From Corbicula japonica (Eukaryota > Mollusca > Bivalvia > Venerida > Cyrenidae): a stretch of DNA of 64,000 nucleotides. The position numbers were made by a program, and so were the translations under genes. This document shows, piece by piece, positions 11,510 through 24,149 of the stretch. Within the stretch, counting starts at the first letter, position 1. Each line of letters starts with the position of its first letter. The stretch is taken from the NCBI GenBank assembly GCA_038501625.1, contig JAZAYU010000686.1:117984-181983 (forward strand). The letters are read 5' to 3'. The notes beneath the pieces were generated by a model. That model was not told where the DNA came from and did no database searches. It saw nothing but the letters and a program-made list of their open reading frames with translations.

Positions 11510-11752
11510 CTTCTTCAAGTTGATCTTAAATGAACTTCTTGAGAAGGTGGTATCCAAACTATTGTCACATTCTTTAGTACTGGCATTCACCTTATCTTTC
11601 TGGTTTAATTTTTCTTGCATTTCAACCTCTTTTAAAAGTTTATGCTGCCTAGTTGATTTCAGGCATTCTTTAAATTCTTTGTAATAGAATGGTGCACTCT
11701 CGATCAATTTTTGTAATAGTTTGCGTGTTCTTTCTGAAGTAGTAGGCTGTTC
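11510..11752 (-). CDS. Exon of a CARD-domain protein (second half of the CARD plus linker)
   Basis: Open stretch of exactly 81 codons between a strong acceptor (ATTTTTAG|GAACAG) and a strong donor (AAG|GTATGT), phase 0 at both ends. The first ~38 residues have the pattern of CARD helices 4-6: R-x-R-K-L-L-x-K-L, then EFKECLKSTRQHKLL. In caspase-type CARDs the matching stretch reads aromatic-x-x-Phe/Leu-x-x-x-Leu-x-x-Thr-x-Gln-x-x-Leu. The remaining ~40 residues are polar and Lys/Asp/Ser-rich, as in a linker. Joining it to the minus-strand exon at 43766-43890 keeps the frame and completes the domain. CARDs mediate death-fold contacts in apoptosis and innate immunity. The partner domain is outside the window, so caspase, NLR-like or adaptor cannot be told apart. 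The domain call is by eye. Confidence 0.65.
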
Positions 11753-12400
11753 CTAAAAATAAGTAAAAAACAGGCTGAAAGCTTAACTAGCATAAATATA
11801 TAGTATAGTTATATGATGGCATTTTTCCTTGGAAAATATCCTTTAAATTTGGGGACCCATCTTATAAGCTCAAACTATGAGGCCTAAAAGTTTTTGAAGG
11901 AGTTCAAAGTTTCTAGGGCTGTGTTGTTAGAATCTGTCACCAGGTTATACATGTGTATTATTTGATTAACAGACCCTGCTGTGAACATCTTGTACAACAT
12001 TGAAATTTCAAACCATATTTTGACACAAACTCTACATGAATTTAAAATATGTAATTTTTGACCATTTGCCAACGCCATCATTTTCCATCATCTCTAAATT
12101 ACATTCTAATTTTGAAATAGATGAAAAGGGAACTTTGAAAGCCACTGAACCAGACAAATTTAATATATTGCAGATTGGTTTGACTGAGCCTGTTCATGGG
12201 CAGTAATTTTACTGGAAATGCATATTACTGCCCATGAAGCCTAGCCCTAGGTTGAACACAACTCAATATTAACAAAGTAACAGTACAATTTTGATCCATC
12301 CCAAATGATGGTATACATATGGCGGTGAACATGGTATCTAAAATGTGAAAACTCAAAAGGAAAAATTAAAAACCAGGAAGTATATGATGTGGGTAATGAA
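11753..12400. other. Intronic DNA, no gene seen
   Basis: Lies just upstream (minus strand) of the CARD exon. It is AT-rich, and a 65-codon open frame at 11884-12081 looks like chance. No recognised repeat ends were found. Confidence 0.6.
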
Positions 12401-13350
12401 AAGGAAATATGTGAGTGATGGTAAGGAACATATATTTGAAGTTTGAAGTAAATCCCTCAATAAATATATCAGTTATGCAAACAAAATGAGTAAGGGTCCA
12501 TAACTTTGCTAAAGGTAATCCAAGCGGAAAATCCTGAAGACATGCACAAGAAGACTAGTGGGCAAATATTCCTGCTAAATTTCAATGAAATCCTCCAAAG
12601 GGTTTTGTATACAGAGTGTGGACAATGTCTTTATACAGGAGTGTGGACAATATTTTTATAAAGAAGTTATAGTACAAATGACTAAGGGCCCACAATTTGG
12701 CCAAACATAATTCAAGCGAAAACTCCTGATGTCATGCACAACCAGGCTTAGTGACATGAATTCCTGTGAAATTTAAATGAAATCTGCCATGAGGCTCTAG
12801 AGATTAAGTGTGGACAAGATTTTTATTATATAAAAGTTATATTAGAAAATAATTAGGGACACATAACTCTGGCAAAAATAATTTGATTGGAAACTCCTGA
12901 TGATATGCACAACAAGGCTTGGTGATAAACATTCCTGTTTCAATGAAATCCCCCCAGTGGTTTTGGAGATTAGGCATTGACAAGATTTTAATATAGATGA
13001 TATACAGTAAAGACTAAGGGCCCATAACTGGCAAAAATAATGCGAATGGAAACTGCTGATGCACAACTAGGCTTGGTGACAAACACTCCTGTGAAGTTTC
13101 AATGAAATTCCCCCAAAACTTTTGAAGATAAAGCCTGGACAAGATTTTTATATATAAGTTAGGGTTAGGGTTAGTTAAAAAATGACAAAGGGCCCATTAC
13201 TGGGCAAAAAATAATTCAAGCAGAAATTCCTGATGAAAAGCATAACTAGGCTTGGTGGCAAACACTCCTGTGAAGTTTCAATGAAATCCCTTCTGCGGTT
13301 TTGGAGAAGAAGCGAGGACAAGATTTAGAGTTAGGGTTAGGGTTAGTTAA
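12400..13350. repeat. Family A second-core array, with small TTAGGG islands
   Basis: Units of about 145 bp carry GGGCCCATAACT, AAAAATAATTCAAGCGGAAA, CTCCTGATGATATGCACAAC, TAGGCTTGGTGACAAAC, CTCCTGTGAAGTTTCAATG and a closing GACAAGATTTT. TTAGGG islands sit at about 13160 and 13327 at unit boundaries. No tail hairpin is seen before 13430. Related units occur at 18140-18475, 19256-19400, 28085-28430, 59720-60040 and 63660-64000. Confidence 0.8.
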
Positions 13351-13429
13351 ACAAGGCAGTCAGAACGACAGCAATATCCCCCGCCTCAGATGTGAATGTG
13401 GGAAAGGTTATGGATAGTTTAGAGCAAAT

Positions 13430-13985
13430 TAAACAATAGCTCTGGGCAACTGGCAGGCAGGTGGAAGCCAATTCAATTGCAAGGGTATGTCGTGTTCAGG
13501 TAAGTTTCGTGTTCAGGTAAGTTTCAGAGTATTGGCCTGCTCAAACACCAGTCGGCCTTGACCTTGAGCCAGCCAGGTTGGAACATGGGTTCTGCACATC
13601 AGGTTCATGAACTGAACATTTCACTTTAGTTTCATGATATTCATTCCAGGGGTTCAGAAGATATGAACTGGACACGAAATGCATGGTTCAAATCTTCAAA
13701 CACCACTGTTGACCTTGACATTGAGACGGCCATGTTGGAACATGGGTTCATGTCGTCTTTATGGGGAGAATGTTTGACTAAAGTTTCATGAAATTCCTTC
13801 TAAGGGTTGAAAAGCTATGGACCGGACCGGACACGAAATATGCTCAAACACCACAGGCGGCCTTGACCTTGAGCCAGCCAGGATGGAACATGGGTTCTGC
13901 TCATCATGTTCATGAACTGAACATTTCACTTAAGTTTCATGATATTCATTCCAGGGGTTCAGAGACCACCAATTAACTTGCCAGT
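13430..13985. repeat. Family H repeat units
   Basis: Three partial units carry CCTTGACCTTGAGCCAGCC, TGGAACATGGGTTCTGC and TTTCATGAAATTCCTTC or TTTCATGATATTCATTCC. Relatives are at 19030-19255 (with a GGACGGAC tail and CCTATATCCC hairpin region), 47600-47700, 53820-53960 and 55460-55900. It is non-coding. Confidence 0.7.
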
Positions 13986-13992
13986 TTGTGTA

Positions 13993-14164
13993 CAGTCAAA
14001 CCTGTCTTTAGCAGCCACCTTAGGGAGTGACAAAAAGGGGCTGGTCTATACAGGTGGCTGTTAAAGACAGGTTGAAATGAGAACAAAATGTCAGTTCAGG
14101 ACATATTTAAACTAGCTGTTTAAGACAAGTGGTTGCTCTTGTGCTGCTAAGGCAGGTTTCACTG
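13993..14164. mobile_element. 172-bp mariner-type MITE (TA target, CAGT ends)
   Basis: It begins TA|CAGTCAAACCTGTC, ends GCAGGTTTCACTG|TA, and carries GCAGCCACC next to the left end and GCTGCTAAG at the right. Copies are at 36376-36557 and 49675-49850. TA on both sides plus CAGT/ACTG ends is the Tc1/mariner signature. There is no coding capacity. Confidence 0.75.
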
Positions 14165-14285
14165 TACATACACTGTATACAGCTGAGACATCTCTTAAAT
14201 TTAGTCTTAACATTTTGAGAATGTGCTACAAATGTGTTGTTGTTGTTGTTGTTTTACATACAAACAGTGAATACAATATTCAGAA

Positions 14286-14584
14286 AAGAGCTGTCACTTG
14301 AAATTGACATATGCCCCCGAAATGCAGCTTTGAAATCGAATAGGTATACATATGTAATAAATAAACATATGTAATGAAAAATATGCTTGGCGAAGACAAA
14401 TCATACTGCATGCATATAATGTGAAAGATGAAAGGATCATATGTTTCAAGTCTGTAGTAAATATATAGTTAAATAAAGTTAAATATTACATTTTTTTTAG
14501 AAAACTCTAAGATTATTGGGGAGATTATCCTGGAAAATGATTATAAGAGGTATGGACCTTACTACAGATGATTTGGGTAATATG
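14286..14584. repeat. Family A head fragment
   Basis: Contains AGAGCTGTCACTTGAAATTG and ATATGCCCCCGAAATGCAGC, the same head as at 57483 and 63458. The head motif TATGCCCCCGAA is the inverse of the family A tail TTCGGGGGCATA. It is followed immediately by a family C element. Confidence 0.8.
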
Positions 14585-17413
14585 AACAAGAGGGCCGTGA
14601 TGGCCCCTTATCACTCACCTGAGTACAACAAAGTTGTGTTGTAGGAGACCCAACGTCTCAATATGTTGAACATTTACGCCAAGTTATTTTAAAAGAAACA
14701 ACAGATCTACAGCTTGGAAAAGAAAATGCTATTTTTAGTAACAGTGACCTTGACCTTTGACCTACCGGCATGGGTACTGTAAGCAACACATCCCCTTGTC
14801 ATGGTGAACATTTATGTAAAGTTATTTTGAAATCACTCCATTCATTAGGAATTAACAGCCCAGACAAGAAAATTTTATTTTAAGTAACAGTGACCTTGAC
14901 CTTGGACGAACAGGCATGGGTATTGTACACGAAACTACACCTTGTCATGGTAAACATTTGAGCCAAGTTATTTTAAAATCCAATGAGAAATAACAAATTT
15001 ACAGCCTGGACAAGATTTTTCTATTTTTAGTAAAAGTGACCTAGTTTTTGATCCCAGGTGACCCATATTCAAACTCATCCAATTAATAACTGGGACATAT
15101 GTCCTGACCAAGTTTCTTTACAATCTTACAATCAGAGTAAAAATGTGACCGCTATAGTGTTAAAAAGAAAATTCTATTTTTAGTAACAGTGACCTAGTTT
15201 GGACCCAGATGACCCATATTCAAACTTGTCAGAGAAATCATTGGGACAAACATCCAGACCAAGTTTCATGACAATCGGAGCAAAAATGTGACCGCTAGAG
15301 TGTTAACAAGAAAATTCTGTTTTTAGTAACAGTGACCTAGTTTTTGGACCCAGATGACCCGTATTCGAACTTGTCCGACAAATCATTGGGACAAACATCC
15401 TGACCAAGTTTCATGACAATCGGAGCAAAATGTGACTGCTAGAGTGTTAACAAGAAAATTCTATTTTTAGTACCAGTGACCTAGTTTTTGGACCCAGATG
15501 ACCCATATTCGAAATCGCCCGAGAAATTATTGGTACAAACATCCTGATAAAGTTTCATGACAATCGGAGCAAAAGTGTGACCGCTAGAGTTTTAACAAGA
15601 AAATTCTATTTTTAGTAACAGCGATCTAGTTTTTGGACCCAGATGAACCAGAATAAAACTCGTCCGAGAAAAAATAGGGACAAACATCCTGACCAAGTTT
15701 CATGACAATCGGAGCAAAAATGTGACCGCTAGAGTGTTAACAAGAAAATTCTATTTTAAGTAACAGTGACCTAGTTTTTGGACCCAGATGAACCATATTC
15801 AATCTCGTCCAAGAAATCATTGGGACAAACATCCTGACCAAGTTTCATGACAATCAGAGCAAAAATGTGACCGCTAGAGTGTTAACAAGAAAATTCTATT
15901 TTTAGTAACAGTGGCCTTGTTTTTGGACCCAGATGACCCATATTCGAATTCGTCTGAGAAATCATTGGGACAAACATCCTGATCAAGTTTCATGACAATT
16001 GGAGCAAAAATGTGACCGCTAGAGTGTAAACAAGAAAATTCTATTTTTAGTAACAGTGACCTGGTTTTTGGACCAAGATGACCCATATTCGAACTCGTCT
16101 GACAAATCATTGGGACAAACATCCTGACCAAGTTTCATGACAATCGGAGCAAAAGTGTGACCGCTAGAGTGTTAACAAGAAAATTCTATTTTCAGTAACA
16201 GTGACGTAGTTTCTGGACCCAGATGACCCATATTCGAACTCGTCCGAGAAATCATTGGGACAAACATCCTGATCAAGTTTAATGATAATCGGAGCAAAAG
16301 TGTTTATGCTAGAGTGTTAACAAGCAAATTCTATTTTTAGTAACAGTGACCTAGTTTTTGAACCCAGATGACCCATATTCGAACTCCTCCGAGAAATCAT
16401 TGGGACAAACATCCTGACCAAGTTTCATGACAATCGGAGCAAAAATGTGATCGCTAGAATGTTAACAAGAAAATTCTACTTTTAGTAATAGTGACCTAGT
16501 TTTTGGACGCAGATGACCCATATTCAAACTCGTCCGAGAAATCGTTGGGACAAACATCCTGACCAAGTTTCATGACAATCAGAGCAAAAATGTGACTGCT
16601 AGAGTGTAAACAAGAAAATTCTATTTTAAGTAACAGTGACCTAGTTTTTGGACCCAGATGACCCATATTCAAATCGTCTGAGAAATCATTGGGACAAACA
16701 TCCTGACCAAGTTTCAAGACAATCGGAGCAAAATGTGACCGCTAGAGTGTTAACAAGAAAATTCTATTTTTAGTAACAGTGACCTAGCTTTTGGAGCCAG
16801 ATGACCCATATTCAAACTGGTCCGAGAAATCATTGGGACAAACATCCTGACCAAGTTTCATGACAATCGGAGCAAAAATGTGACCGCTAGAGTGTTAACA
16901 AGAAAATTCTATTTTAAGTAACAGTGACCTAGTTTTTGGACCCAGATGACCCATATTCAAACTCGTCCGAGAAATCATTGGGACAAACATCCTGACCAAG
17001 TTCCATGACAATCGCAGCAAAAATGTAACCGCTATAATGTTTACAAGAAAATTCTATTTTTAGTAACAGTGACCTAGTTTCTGGACCCAGATGACCCACA
17101 TTCGAACTCGTCCGAGAAATCATTGGGACAAACATCCTGACCAAGTTTCATGATAATCGGAGCAAAAAAATGTGACCGCTAGAGTGTTAACAAGAAAATT
17201 CTTTTTTTTTAGTAACAGTGACCTAGTTTTTGGACCCAGATGACCCATATTCGAACTCGACCGAGAAATCATTGGGACAAACATCCTGACCAAGTTTCAT
17301 GACAATCGGAGCAAAAATGTGACCGCTATAGTGTTAACGAACTAAGTGTGGACGGACGACGGACATTCATCGATCCCAATAGCTCACCCTGAGCCAGCTC
17401 AGTTGAGCTAAGA
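14585..17413. mobile_element. Family C element, core type C1: 16 tandem units of 145 bp
   Basis: The head is AACAAGAGGGCCGTGATGG with CTCACCTGAG. The tail is GTGGACGGACGACGGAC with AGCTCACCCTGAGCC and TCAGTTGAGCTA, so the ends again carry an inverted GCTCACC...GGTGAGC-type motif. The core phrase GTGACCTAGTTTTTGGACCC recurs at about 15038, 15189, 15334, 15477, 15622, 15767, 15910, 16056, 16201, 16347, 16492, 16638, 16780, 16925, 17070 and 17218. That is 16 units at 142-151 bp. Units are highly alike (CATTGGGACAAACATCC, TTTCATGACAATCGGAGC), suggesting recent homogenisation. The short open frames across it are unit translations and no gene is implied. Confidence 0.85.
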
Positions 17414-17423
17414 AGTGCGGCCT

Positions 17424-18105
17424 TAACTTGCCAGTTTGTGTACTTACACTGTATACATGTAAGGCTCTCTTAAATTTAGTCTTAACATTTTGAGAATGTG
17501 CTACAAATTTGTTGTTGTTGTTCTTGTTGTTGTTTTACTTAAAAAACAGTGAATAACATATTCAGAAAAGCCTGATTTTCAAAGTGCTATAAAGGAAGAA
17601 AGTTTATTTGTCACTATCCATAAAATGACAAAATTTACCCTATAAAATCTTCCAGAGCAAAGTTCTTAATATTTCATAACACAGATCTAAGCAGCAAAGT
17701 TCATCAGGTCATTGTCCAGCAATGATACCAATAATACTACTGGTAAACATCATACCTAAATATAGCTGAAGACAGGTAGAAATATTGGATTTTGACACTT
17801 GAAATTTTCACCCTGCTACTAACATTTTTGTTTCAAATTTTATCCCTGAACAACCAGTGAATAAATTGTTCAGGAAAGATTGAATTTTAAGATGGTATAA
17901 AGGTTGTGTCAAAATCTGGTTAATAACTGTAGAAAATCAATGGTTAAAAACAGAATTTAAAAGAAAAAAAAATCCCCAGGGCGGGGCCCCTGGTCAATTT
18001 AACAACATGATTTTAATAATTTGTGTAGAAATCATCAATATCAATATTCATACCAAATTTCATGACAATCGGACAAAAAATGTAACCTCTATTGCGTTAA
18101 CAAAA
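17424..18105. repeat. Family G repeat, copy 1
   Basis: Shares TTAACTTGCCAGTTTGTGTAC with 13978, then CCTGATTTTCAAAGTGC, AAAATCTTCCAGAGCAAAG and AGACAGGTAGAAATATTGG. Other copies are at 18476-19010 and 50810-51295, with a partial one at 49990-50200. It holds a GTT-rich microsatellite near 17512. It is non-coding. Confidence 0.7.
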
Positions 18106-18475
18106 TTTACCTTAGGGTTAGGGTTTAGGGTTTAGGGTTAGGGTCAGGTAAAAAGGCCCATAACTCCGTAAAAAATAATCCGATCGGAAATTCCTTAGGA
18201 TAAACACTCCTGTGAAGTTTCAATGAAATCCCTCAAGCGGTTTTAGAGAAGAAGCGAGGACAAGATTTTGCTAAAAAGGGCCATAACTCAGCCAAAAATA
18301 ATCCGAGCAGAAATTCTTGACGATATGCACAACTAGGCTTGGTGACAAACACTCCTGTGAAGTTTCAAAGAAATCCCTCAAGCGGTTTTGGAGAAGAAGC
18401 GAGGACAAGATTATTTCGGACGGACGGACGGACGGACGGTCCGATTACTATATGCCTCCCTTCGGGGGCATAAAA
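18106..18475. repeat. Family A 3' end with telomere-like block and hairpin tail
   Basis: TTAGGG runs (18114-18146) are followed by two second-core units, GGACGGACGG repeats (about 18418-18440) and the tail CCTCCCTTCGGGGGCATA. The same block order occurs at 5473-5890, 27990-28440 and 59480-60043. Confidence 0.8.
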
Positions 18476-19425
18476 AGCCTGATTTTCAAAGTGCTATAAA
18501 GTAAGAAAGTTTATTTGGTCAGTATCCATAGAAAATGACAAAATTTACACTATAAAATCTTCCAGAGCAAAGTTCTTAATATTGCATAACACAGATCTCA
18601 GCAGCAAAGTTCACTAGGTCATTGACCAATACATCCTATCAACATATTAAGATTGAATCTAAATATAGCTGAAGACAGGTAGAAATATTGGAATTTTGAT
18701 ACTTGAAATTTTCACTGTTACTAAAATTTTTGTTTCAAATTTTATCACAGAACAACCAGTGAATGAATTGTTCAGGAAATATTGAATTTTAAGATGGTAT
18801 AAAGTTTGTGTCAAAATCTGGTTAATAACTAGAAAATCAAAGGTTAAAAACAGAATTTAAAAGAAAAAAAATCCCCTGGGCGGGGCCCCTGGGCAATTCA
18901 AGAACATGATTTTAATAATTTGAGTAGAGATCATCAATATCAATATTCATACCAAATTTGATAACAATCGGACAAAAAATGTGACCTCTTTTGCGTTAAC
19001 AAAATTTTTGCTTTAATCTGACCTAGTGACCTTGACATTGAGCCGGCCATGTTGAAACATTGGTTCTGCACGTCGTCTTGATGGGGAGAACATTTGCCTA
19101 AAATTTCATGAAATTCCTTCTAGGGGTTGAAAAGTTATGGACCGGACATGAAATGTGCGCGCACGGAAGGACGGACGGAAGGACGAATGGACAGATGGAT
19201 GGACGGACGAAGACCATTCCTATATCCCACAGTCGCTATGCGGCGGGGGATAAAAATGACAAAGGGTCCATAACCCGGTAAAAAATAATCCGAGCAAAAA
19301 TTTCTGATGATATGCACAACTAGGCTTGTGACAAACACTCCTGTGAAGTTTCAATGAAATCCCTCAAGCGGTGCCAGAGAAGAAGCGAAGACAGGATTAA
19401 GTGTTAGGGTTAGGGTTAGCATAAG
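18476..19425. repeat. Family G copy 2, family H tail and family A second-core fragment
   Basis: 18476-19010 repeats family G. 19011-19255 holds family H with (GGACGGA)n and CCATTCCTATATCCC...GCGGCGGGGGATA, again a microsatellite-then-hairpin ending. 19256-19425 is a second-core A unit ending in TTAGGG repeats. Confidence 0.65.
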
Positions 19426-20085
19426 CGTTAGTTAAGGATGTTCGCCTGGTTTGTTAAAGTAATTTAACTTTTGTAGATATTTTGTCAGGAGTTAGTCTAT
19501 TCACTAACTAGCAAAAGTCAAGTTAAAAATGTAGGGGTTACCATGCTTCTTTTTCAAAAAGTTCGATTTTATCAACATACCCTCGGAAATTTTGCAAAGT
19601 TTTAAACTGGCAAAAATAAAAGGGTGGTGTTTGATGAATCATTTTCAGAGGCTGTTCTGCAAGCAGTTGTTGCAAGTTTTTACCTATTCGGTTTAAACAA
19701 CACATCTGTTGCACATATTTTGACTTCCTTGCTTTTGCTTGGAAAACAGAGCACCAATTACCCCACCCACCTAATTATAAAGCAAAAGTTTGTTTATCAC
19801 GAAAATGGAGTAAAAAAAGGTGCATAGATTAATTTAACTTTTTTTAAAAAAAAAACTTTAATGATAGCCATGTTTATATATCAATCTTCACAATTACACC
19901 AAAAAATATGGGGTCATAGACCATTTAAGAAAAATATTCACAGTTATTTCCAAAAACGTCATTTTTAAGAAAATTGTGCTATTGATGAGGTTTTCTTCTT
20001 TTAAATGGTGGTTTTCACCACCAAAGGCATTATTTCTGAAGGTTAGCATAATAATGTATAAGGATTTTCATGGTTTGAAGTAAAA
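19426..20085. other. No gene seen; low-complexity AT-rich DNA
   Basis: The phrase ATTACCCCACCCAC (about 19757) also occurs at 26050 and 26605, on the far side of the family C composite. So the composite may have inserted into, or be flanked by, an older repeat. No splice-bounded open frame was recognised. Confidence 0.5.
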
Positions 20086-21009
20086 AACAAGTGGGCCATC
20101 ATGGCCCTATATCGCTCACCTGAGTACAAGTACTCTCAGTTTTACTCCAGGGCCTACATTAAAATAATGCTGGTAAAGGCAGGCTGTCAACCAGGTAATC
20201 TCCAAAATATAGGAAAAATATAGGAATATTTTTGCAACAAATATAGGAGTTTTTCGTTGATTTTGAGGCAAAATATAGGAGTTTGGAACTGATAATAGTT
20301 TTATTTACTTGCACTTATACAAATGATTTTCACATGTGCATTTACTGTTTCTGCTATTTAACAATTATCAATGTTCAAAATTTCCACTGTAAAAATGATG
20401 GAAACCGTTAACTTTAACATCAGCACCATCAAGCACATCACCAGCATCTGAATGACCATTCAAACAAGGGGGAATGCAGAAAATGCATTAACAAAGCCGG
20501 ATTTTTCATTTTTAGTTTGTCTTCTATATAGTACTGTACACAGCATCAACCCATCCACTCATAGTAATATTGCTTTGTGTGTAAAAATCTGGGTTACAAT
20601 GTCCAAAAGGGTTCAGTCAAAATTGACCCCAGACCTTACTTTGGTCAAACTCTATTGAGAACCTGTAGGCAATACATCATACAAAATTATATGCCCTTCA
20701 CTACTCTAGAAGTTCCGGAATATGATTCCATTTATTTATTTAATCTGCATGGAACAGTACTGCAGTCAAATAAGTTAGTAAATCTAAATACAAAGAATAT
20801 TGCAACAAGTTTCAAAAGAAATGATAAAATCTTATCAAGTTATAACCGTAACTGAACTTTAATTCAAACTGCCATTAAATTTTTATACAAAAGCAACAAT
20901 TTTTCAAAAGCCAAAGCCTTCTTGGGAATAGATGGACATTATTCCTTTCAGGTTCATTTAAGTTTAACAGTAATTTAACTTTTATCCATTGAGTGGTTCC
21001 ATAAAATAA

Positions 21010-22457
21010 CAATAATTCTAGAAAACTAGAATTATCACTGAAAGTGATTAAATACCCCCACATGTGTGCTTGATACTTGAACTGGGAATTCTTAGAATCA
21101 ATGGCATAATGTAACAAACACTAGAAACATGGACACATGTAGTAGTGACCTTGACCTTGACACCACACACCTACTTTTAATCCCAAGCAGTCTTCAAAGA
21201 AGCAACCTAAACAGTAAGTTTCAACACAATATCTCATTCCTCACTAAAGTAATTTAGCAAGTTTTTCTATCCTAAAATTTAGTAACAGTGACCTTTACCA
21301 CAGTGGCCCCACTTTCAATCCAAAGTGTTGTCTTCTAAGTAGCCACATATACAGCAAGTTCATCACAATATCTCATTCCTTCTAAATTTATTGAGCAGAA
21401 ATAGTATGAATATGTTAATAACAGTGACCTTTACTTAACTTTTATCTAACAATTGTGTGCCAAAAAATGTTAAAATATGTTAAGCATTTCATAAGAAATC
21501 ATACAGAAACCATTTTTTCTATTTTTAGTAACAGTGAACAGTGACCTTGACCCCACCAGGCCCATTTTCAATACCAAGTTTCGTCTTCACAGACACTACC
21601 TATATAGCAATATATCATTCCAAACTAAAGTTATTGAGCATATACAGTTTTTATACTTTTTAGTAACAGTGACCTTGATCCCACAGGCCTTACTTTCAAT
21701 TCCAAACGTCGTCTTCACAGAAACCACCAATACACCATATTTCATTCAAGAATCTCATTCCAAGCTATAGTTACTGAGTGGAAATGAAGTTTTGAAGTTA
21801 AAGTAACAGTGACCTTGAACCCACAGATTCCAAAGTCAAACCTAACCTGTATCTTGTAATGTTACATCTGTGTCCCAAAAAATAATTAAATCTATTAAAT
21901 CTATGAAGTATTTCATTAGTTATAGTCCAGAAACAGTTTTTCTATTTTAAGAAACAGTGACCTTGACATTGACCCACAGCCCCCAAAGTCAAACTCAACC
22001 TGTATCTTCTGATGTTAAATCTTTGTCCCAAAAAAGGATTTAATCTGTGAAGTATTACACGAGTTATCATCCGGAAACCATTTTTCTATTTTTAGTAACA
22101 CTGACCTTGACATTGACCCCGCAAGCCCCAAATTCGAACCTGACCTGTATCTTGTGACGTTACACCTGTGTACTAAACATTTTATAAATACTTGATGCCT
22201 TTCAGGAGTTATCGTCCGGAAAGCATTTTTCTATTTTTAGTAACAGTGACCTTGACACTGACCCCACCAGCCCCAAAATCGAATTTGACCTGTATCTTAT
22301 GATGTTACACCTGTGTACCAAAAATAGTTTAAATCTGTCAAGCCTTTCATGAGTTATCATCCGGAAACGAAGAATCCGACCGACAGACCGACCAACCGAC
22401 AGACTGACAAGCTCACTCCTATATACCCCCTCAAACTTCATTTGTGGGGTTATAACT
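21010..22457. mobile_element. Family B element
   Basis: The head contains TATCACTGAAAGTGATTA with ATACCCCCACATG. The core has about eight units carrying TAGTAACAGTGACCTTGAC and spaced 118-147 bp. A GACCGACAGACCGACC microsatellite and the tail CTCCTATATACCCCC...TTTGTGGGG follow. It shares head and tail with family D but has a different core. The 3' tip is split from its last bases by the MULE-like MITE. Other copies are at 44334-46667 and 55907-56945. Confidence 0.8.
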
Positions 22458-23373
22458 GGTTGTGGGTAAAACCCTGACCAGACCCAGACCCAGACCAGAC
22501 CCCGGAAACTAACGATTAGGTACGGAAATCTTCGCTCGTTTTCGACAATTGTCTAAAAATCACGGTGACTATATTATAGAGATATAACTTTTTTCTATTT
22601 TGTGGGAAATTCTAGAAATATGTTCAGGATTAATAAGGCATTTTATAATATGTGGGCGCATAAGATTTTTTTTTTTATCTAACTGAGATTTGCCTTAAAG
22701 GGTGTTTAAGCAAAATTCCATTATTTAAAAGGCACAAACTATTGTCATTCAGTTCTGGGATTGTATTTATTTTATAATAGATTAGGCGCGCAATTTAATT
22801 CTATGAAATTCTTATTTATAAGTCAAAATAGTAAATTACAGAAAATTATAGAAATTACGATTATTGTTGTTAGTATTGTGTATTTACTGATTTAAGCTGT
22901 GCAAACTTTGCAAAGTCACTGCTTAGCACTTATGAAGCGAAATACGATTATTATGTCGACTTGTCTTTAAATGGTTTGAAAATTATTGTCTTATTTGATA
23001 ACTTTTTCAAAATCTTTTCTTTTTCATAACTAGTGATGAAAGTATTTGGCGAAAATTGCAACAAACAGAATATTGATCAGAGCTTTCTCATATATACCCT
23101 GAGTTTTGTCGGGCAAATTATGATTTAATAGGGAGATTGTAAGCAGTCTGTGTTCAGTTAATTCTAAAATTTTTTTTTTTCATATTTCTGGCAGTGAAAA
23201 GAATTAAGATAATTAAATAATTTAAAGCTTCAAAAACACGAACCGCTAATAAGCAGACATGTCGTTATTGTTTTGTAATATATGGTCGGAAACGAGCGAA
23301 GATTTCCGTACCTAATCGTTAGTTTCCGGGGTCTGGTCTGGGTCTGGGTCTGGTCAGGGTTTTACCCACAACC
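22458..23373. mobile_element. MULE-like MITE copy 1: 916 bp with ~89-bp perfect-type TIRs
   Basis: Starts GGTTGTGGGTAAAACCC and ends GGGTTTTACCCACAACC. The arms match for about 89 bp and include internal GACCAGACCC/GACCCA repeats and TACGGAAATCTTCGCTCG. The flanks TTATAACT (left) and GTATAACT (right) are a near-identical 8-9-bp target duplication within the family B tail. Long TIRs with a duplication of about 9 bp fit Mutator-like elements. The AT-rich interior has no transposase. The sister copy is at 54231-55142. Confidence 0.8.
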
Positions 23374-24149
23374 GTATAACTATGCAAATATTTTGCAGAT
23401 TATCCTAAAAAATAATTCTAAAGTTATCTCAATTTATTTAACAAACAGTTGTTGCAAATTATCAAATAATATTGTTTTTATAACCTCCCTTTATTTGACT
23501 TTGCCTTTTGAAAATTATTGCTTTTGTAAAGACACCTTCTTTTGCATACACTCTTTCTTTTGCATACACTCTTTTCCAACAGAGTTTGATAACAGTCTTT
23601 TCAAACTGGAAAACTGACCACAAAAGTCAGCTGAAGAATGCTTGTTCAACAGTCAAGCATGTTTTTCCCAGGTTTTTCCATCTTGACGTTTTAGACAACC
23701 ACATACACCATACCAAATATAAGCTCTCTAGTCCTGGCAGTTGGTGAATAAAATTTAATGATCTTTAACATTTTTTTGCATTTGGTTGCAACTGCAACAA
23801 GAAGTCTGCATTGAAGTGAAAATTTGTTTTTGTTAGGTAAGCCTTAATACACAGAAACCTGCTACAAAGTTGTTAGAGAATCAGATTAAAACTTAAGTAA
23901 ATGCCACCTGCCAAGTTTTCAACAATCTAAAAGTTGAGTTTTGTTTTTGAAAAAAAAGAAGACAGCAAAAGCAGTATCAAAGCAATATTTAACCTTTTCA
24001 TTAATCGGCAAAAAAAAAACACTAAAAAATATAGGAATACACATAAAAATATAGGAGAATTATAGGAATATAGGAGGCTTTTCAGAATAAAGGATTCTGA
24101 TCCAAAATATAGGAGAAATATAGGAATATAGGAATCGGTTGACAGCCTG

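Larger units (their letters stand above)
20180..24149. mobile_element. CAGG-ended hAT-like element with TATAGGA subterminal repeats, 6-bp TSD
   Basis: Starts CAGGCTGTCAACC and ends GGTTGACAGCCTG, a 13-bp perfect TIR. It is flanked by TAAAGG at 20174-20179 and 24150-24155. Removing it regenerates the C3 core phrase GGTAAAGGGTCTC. Both ends hold clusters of AAATATAGGAA-type repeats (20205-20285 and 24028-24135). It is about 4 kb as it stands, of which 21010-23373 is later insertion. No transposase frame was recognised. Confidence 0.75.

Noticed and set aside
15874..17144. Several 60-85 codon minus-strand frames with similar peptides (DVCPNDFSDEFEYG)
   Set aside because: They are the same frame of successive C1 repeat units, ended by stops in each unit. 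A tandem protein was considered, but no splice sites or start support it.
15000..17340. CRISPR-like array appearance of the 145-bp repeats
   Set aside because: The units are contiguous and repeated over their whole length, without unique spacers, in a eukaryotic transposon.
18301..18400. Hammerhead-ribozyme-like words (CTGATGA ... GAAA) in second-core A units such as the unit near 12896
   Set aside because: The spacing between the two words is over 40 bases without a clear stem II hairpin, and many units have CTGACGA instead.
23282..23617. Plus-strand frame with Trp-Val-Trp-Val at the MITE end
   Set aside because: It starts in the MULE-like TIR (GGGTCTGGGTCTGG) and runs into unrelated DNA, so it is not a gene.
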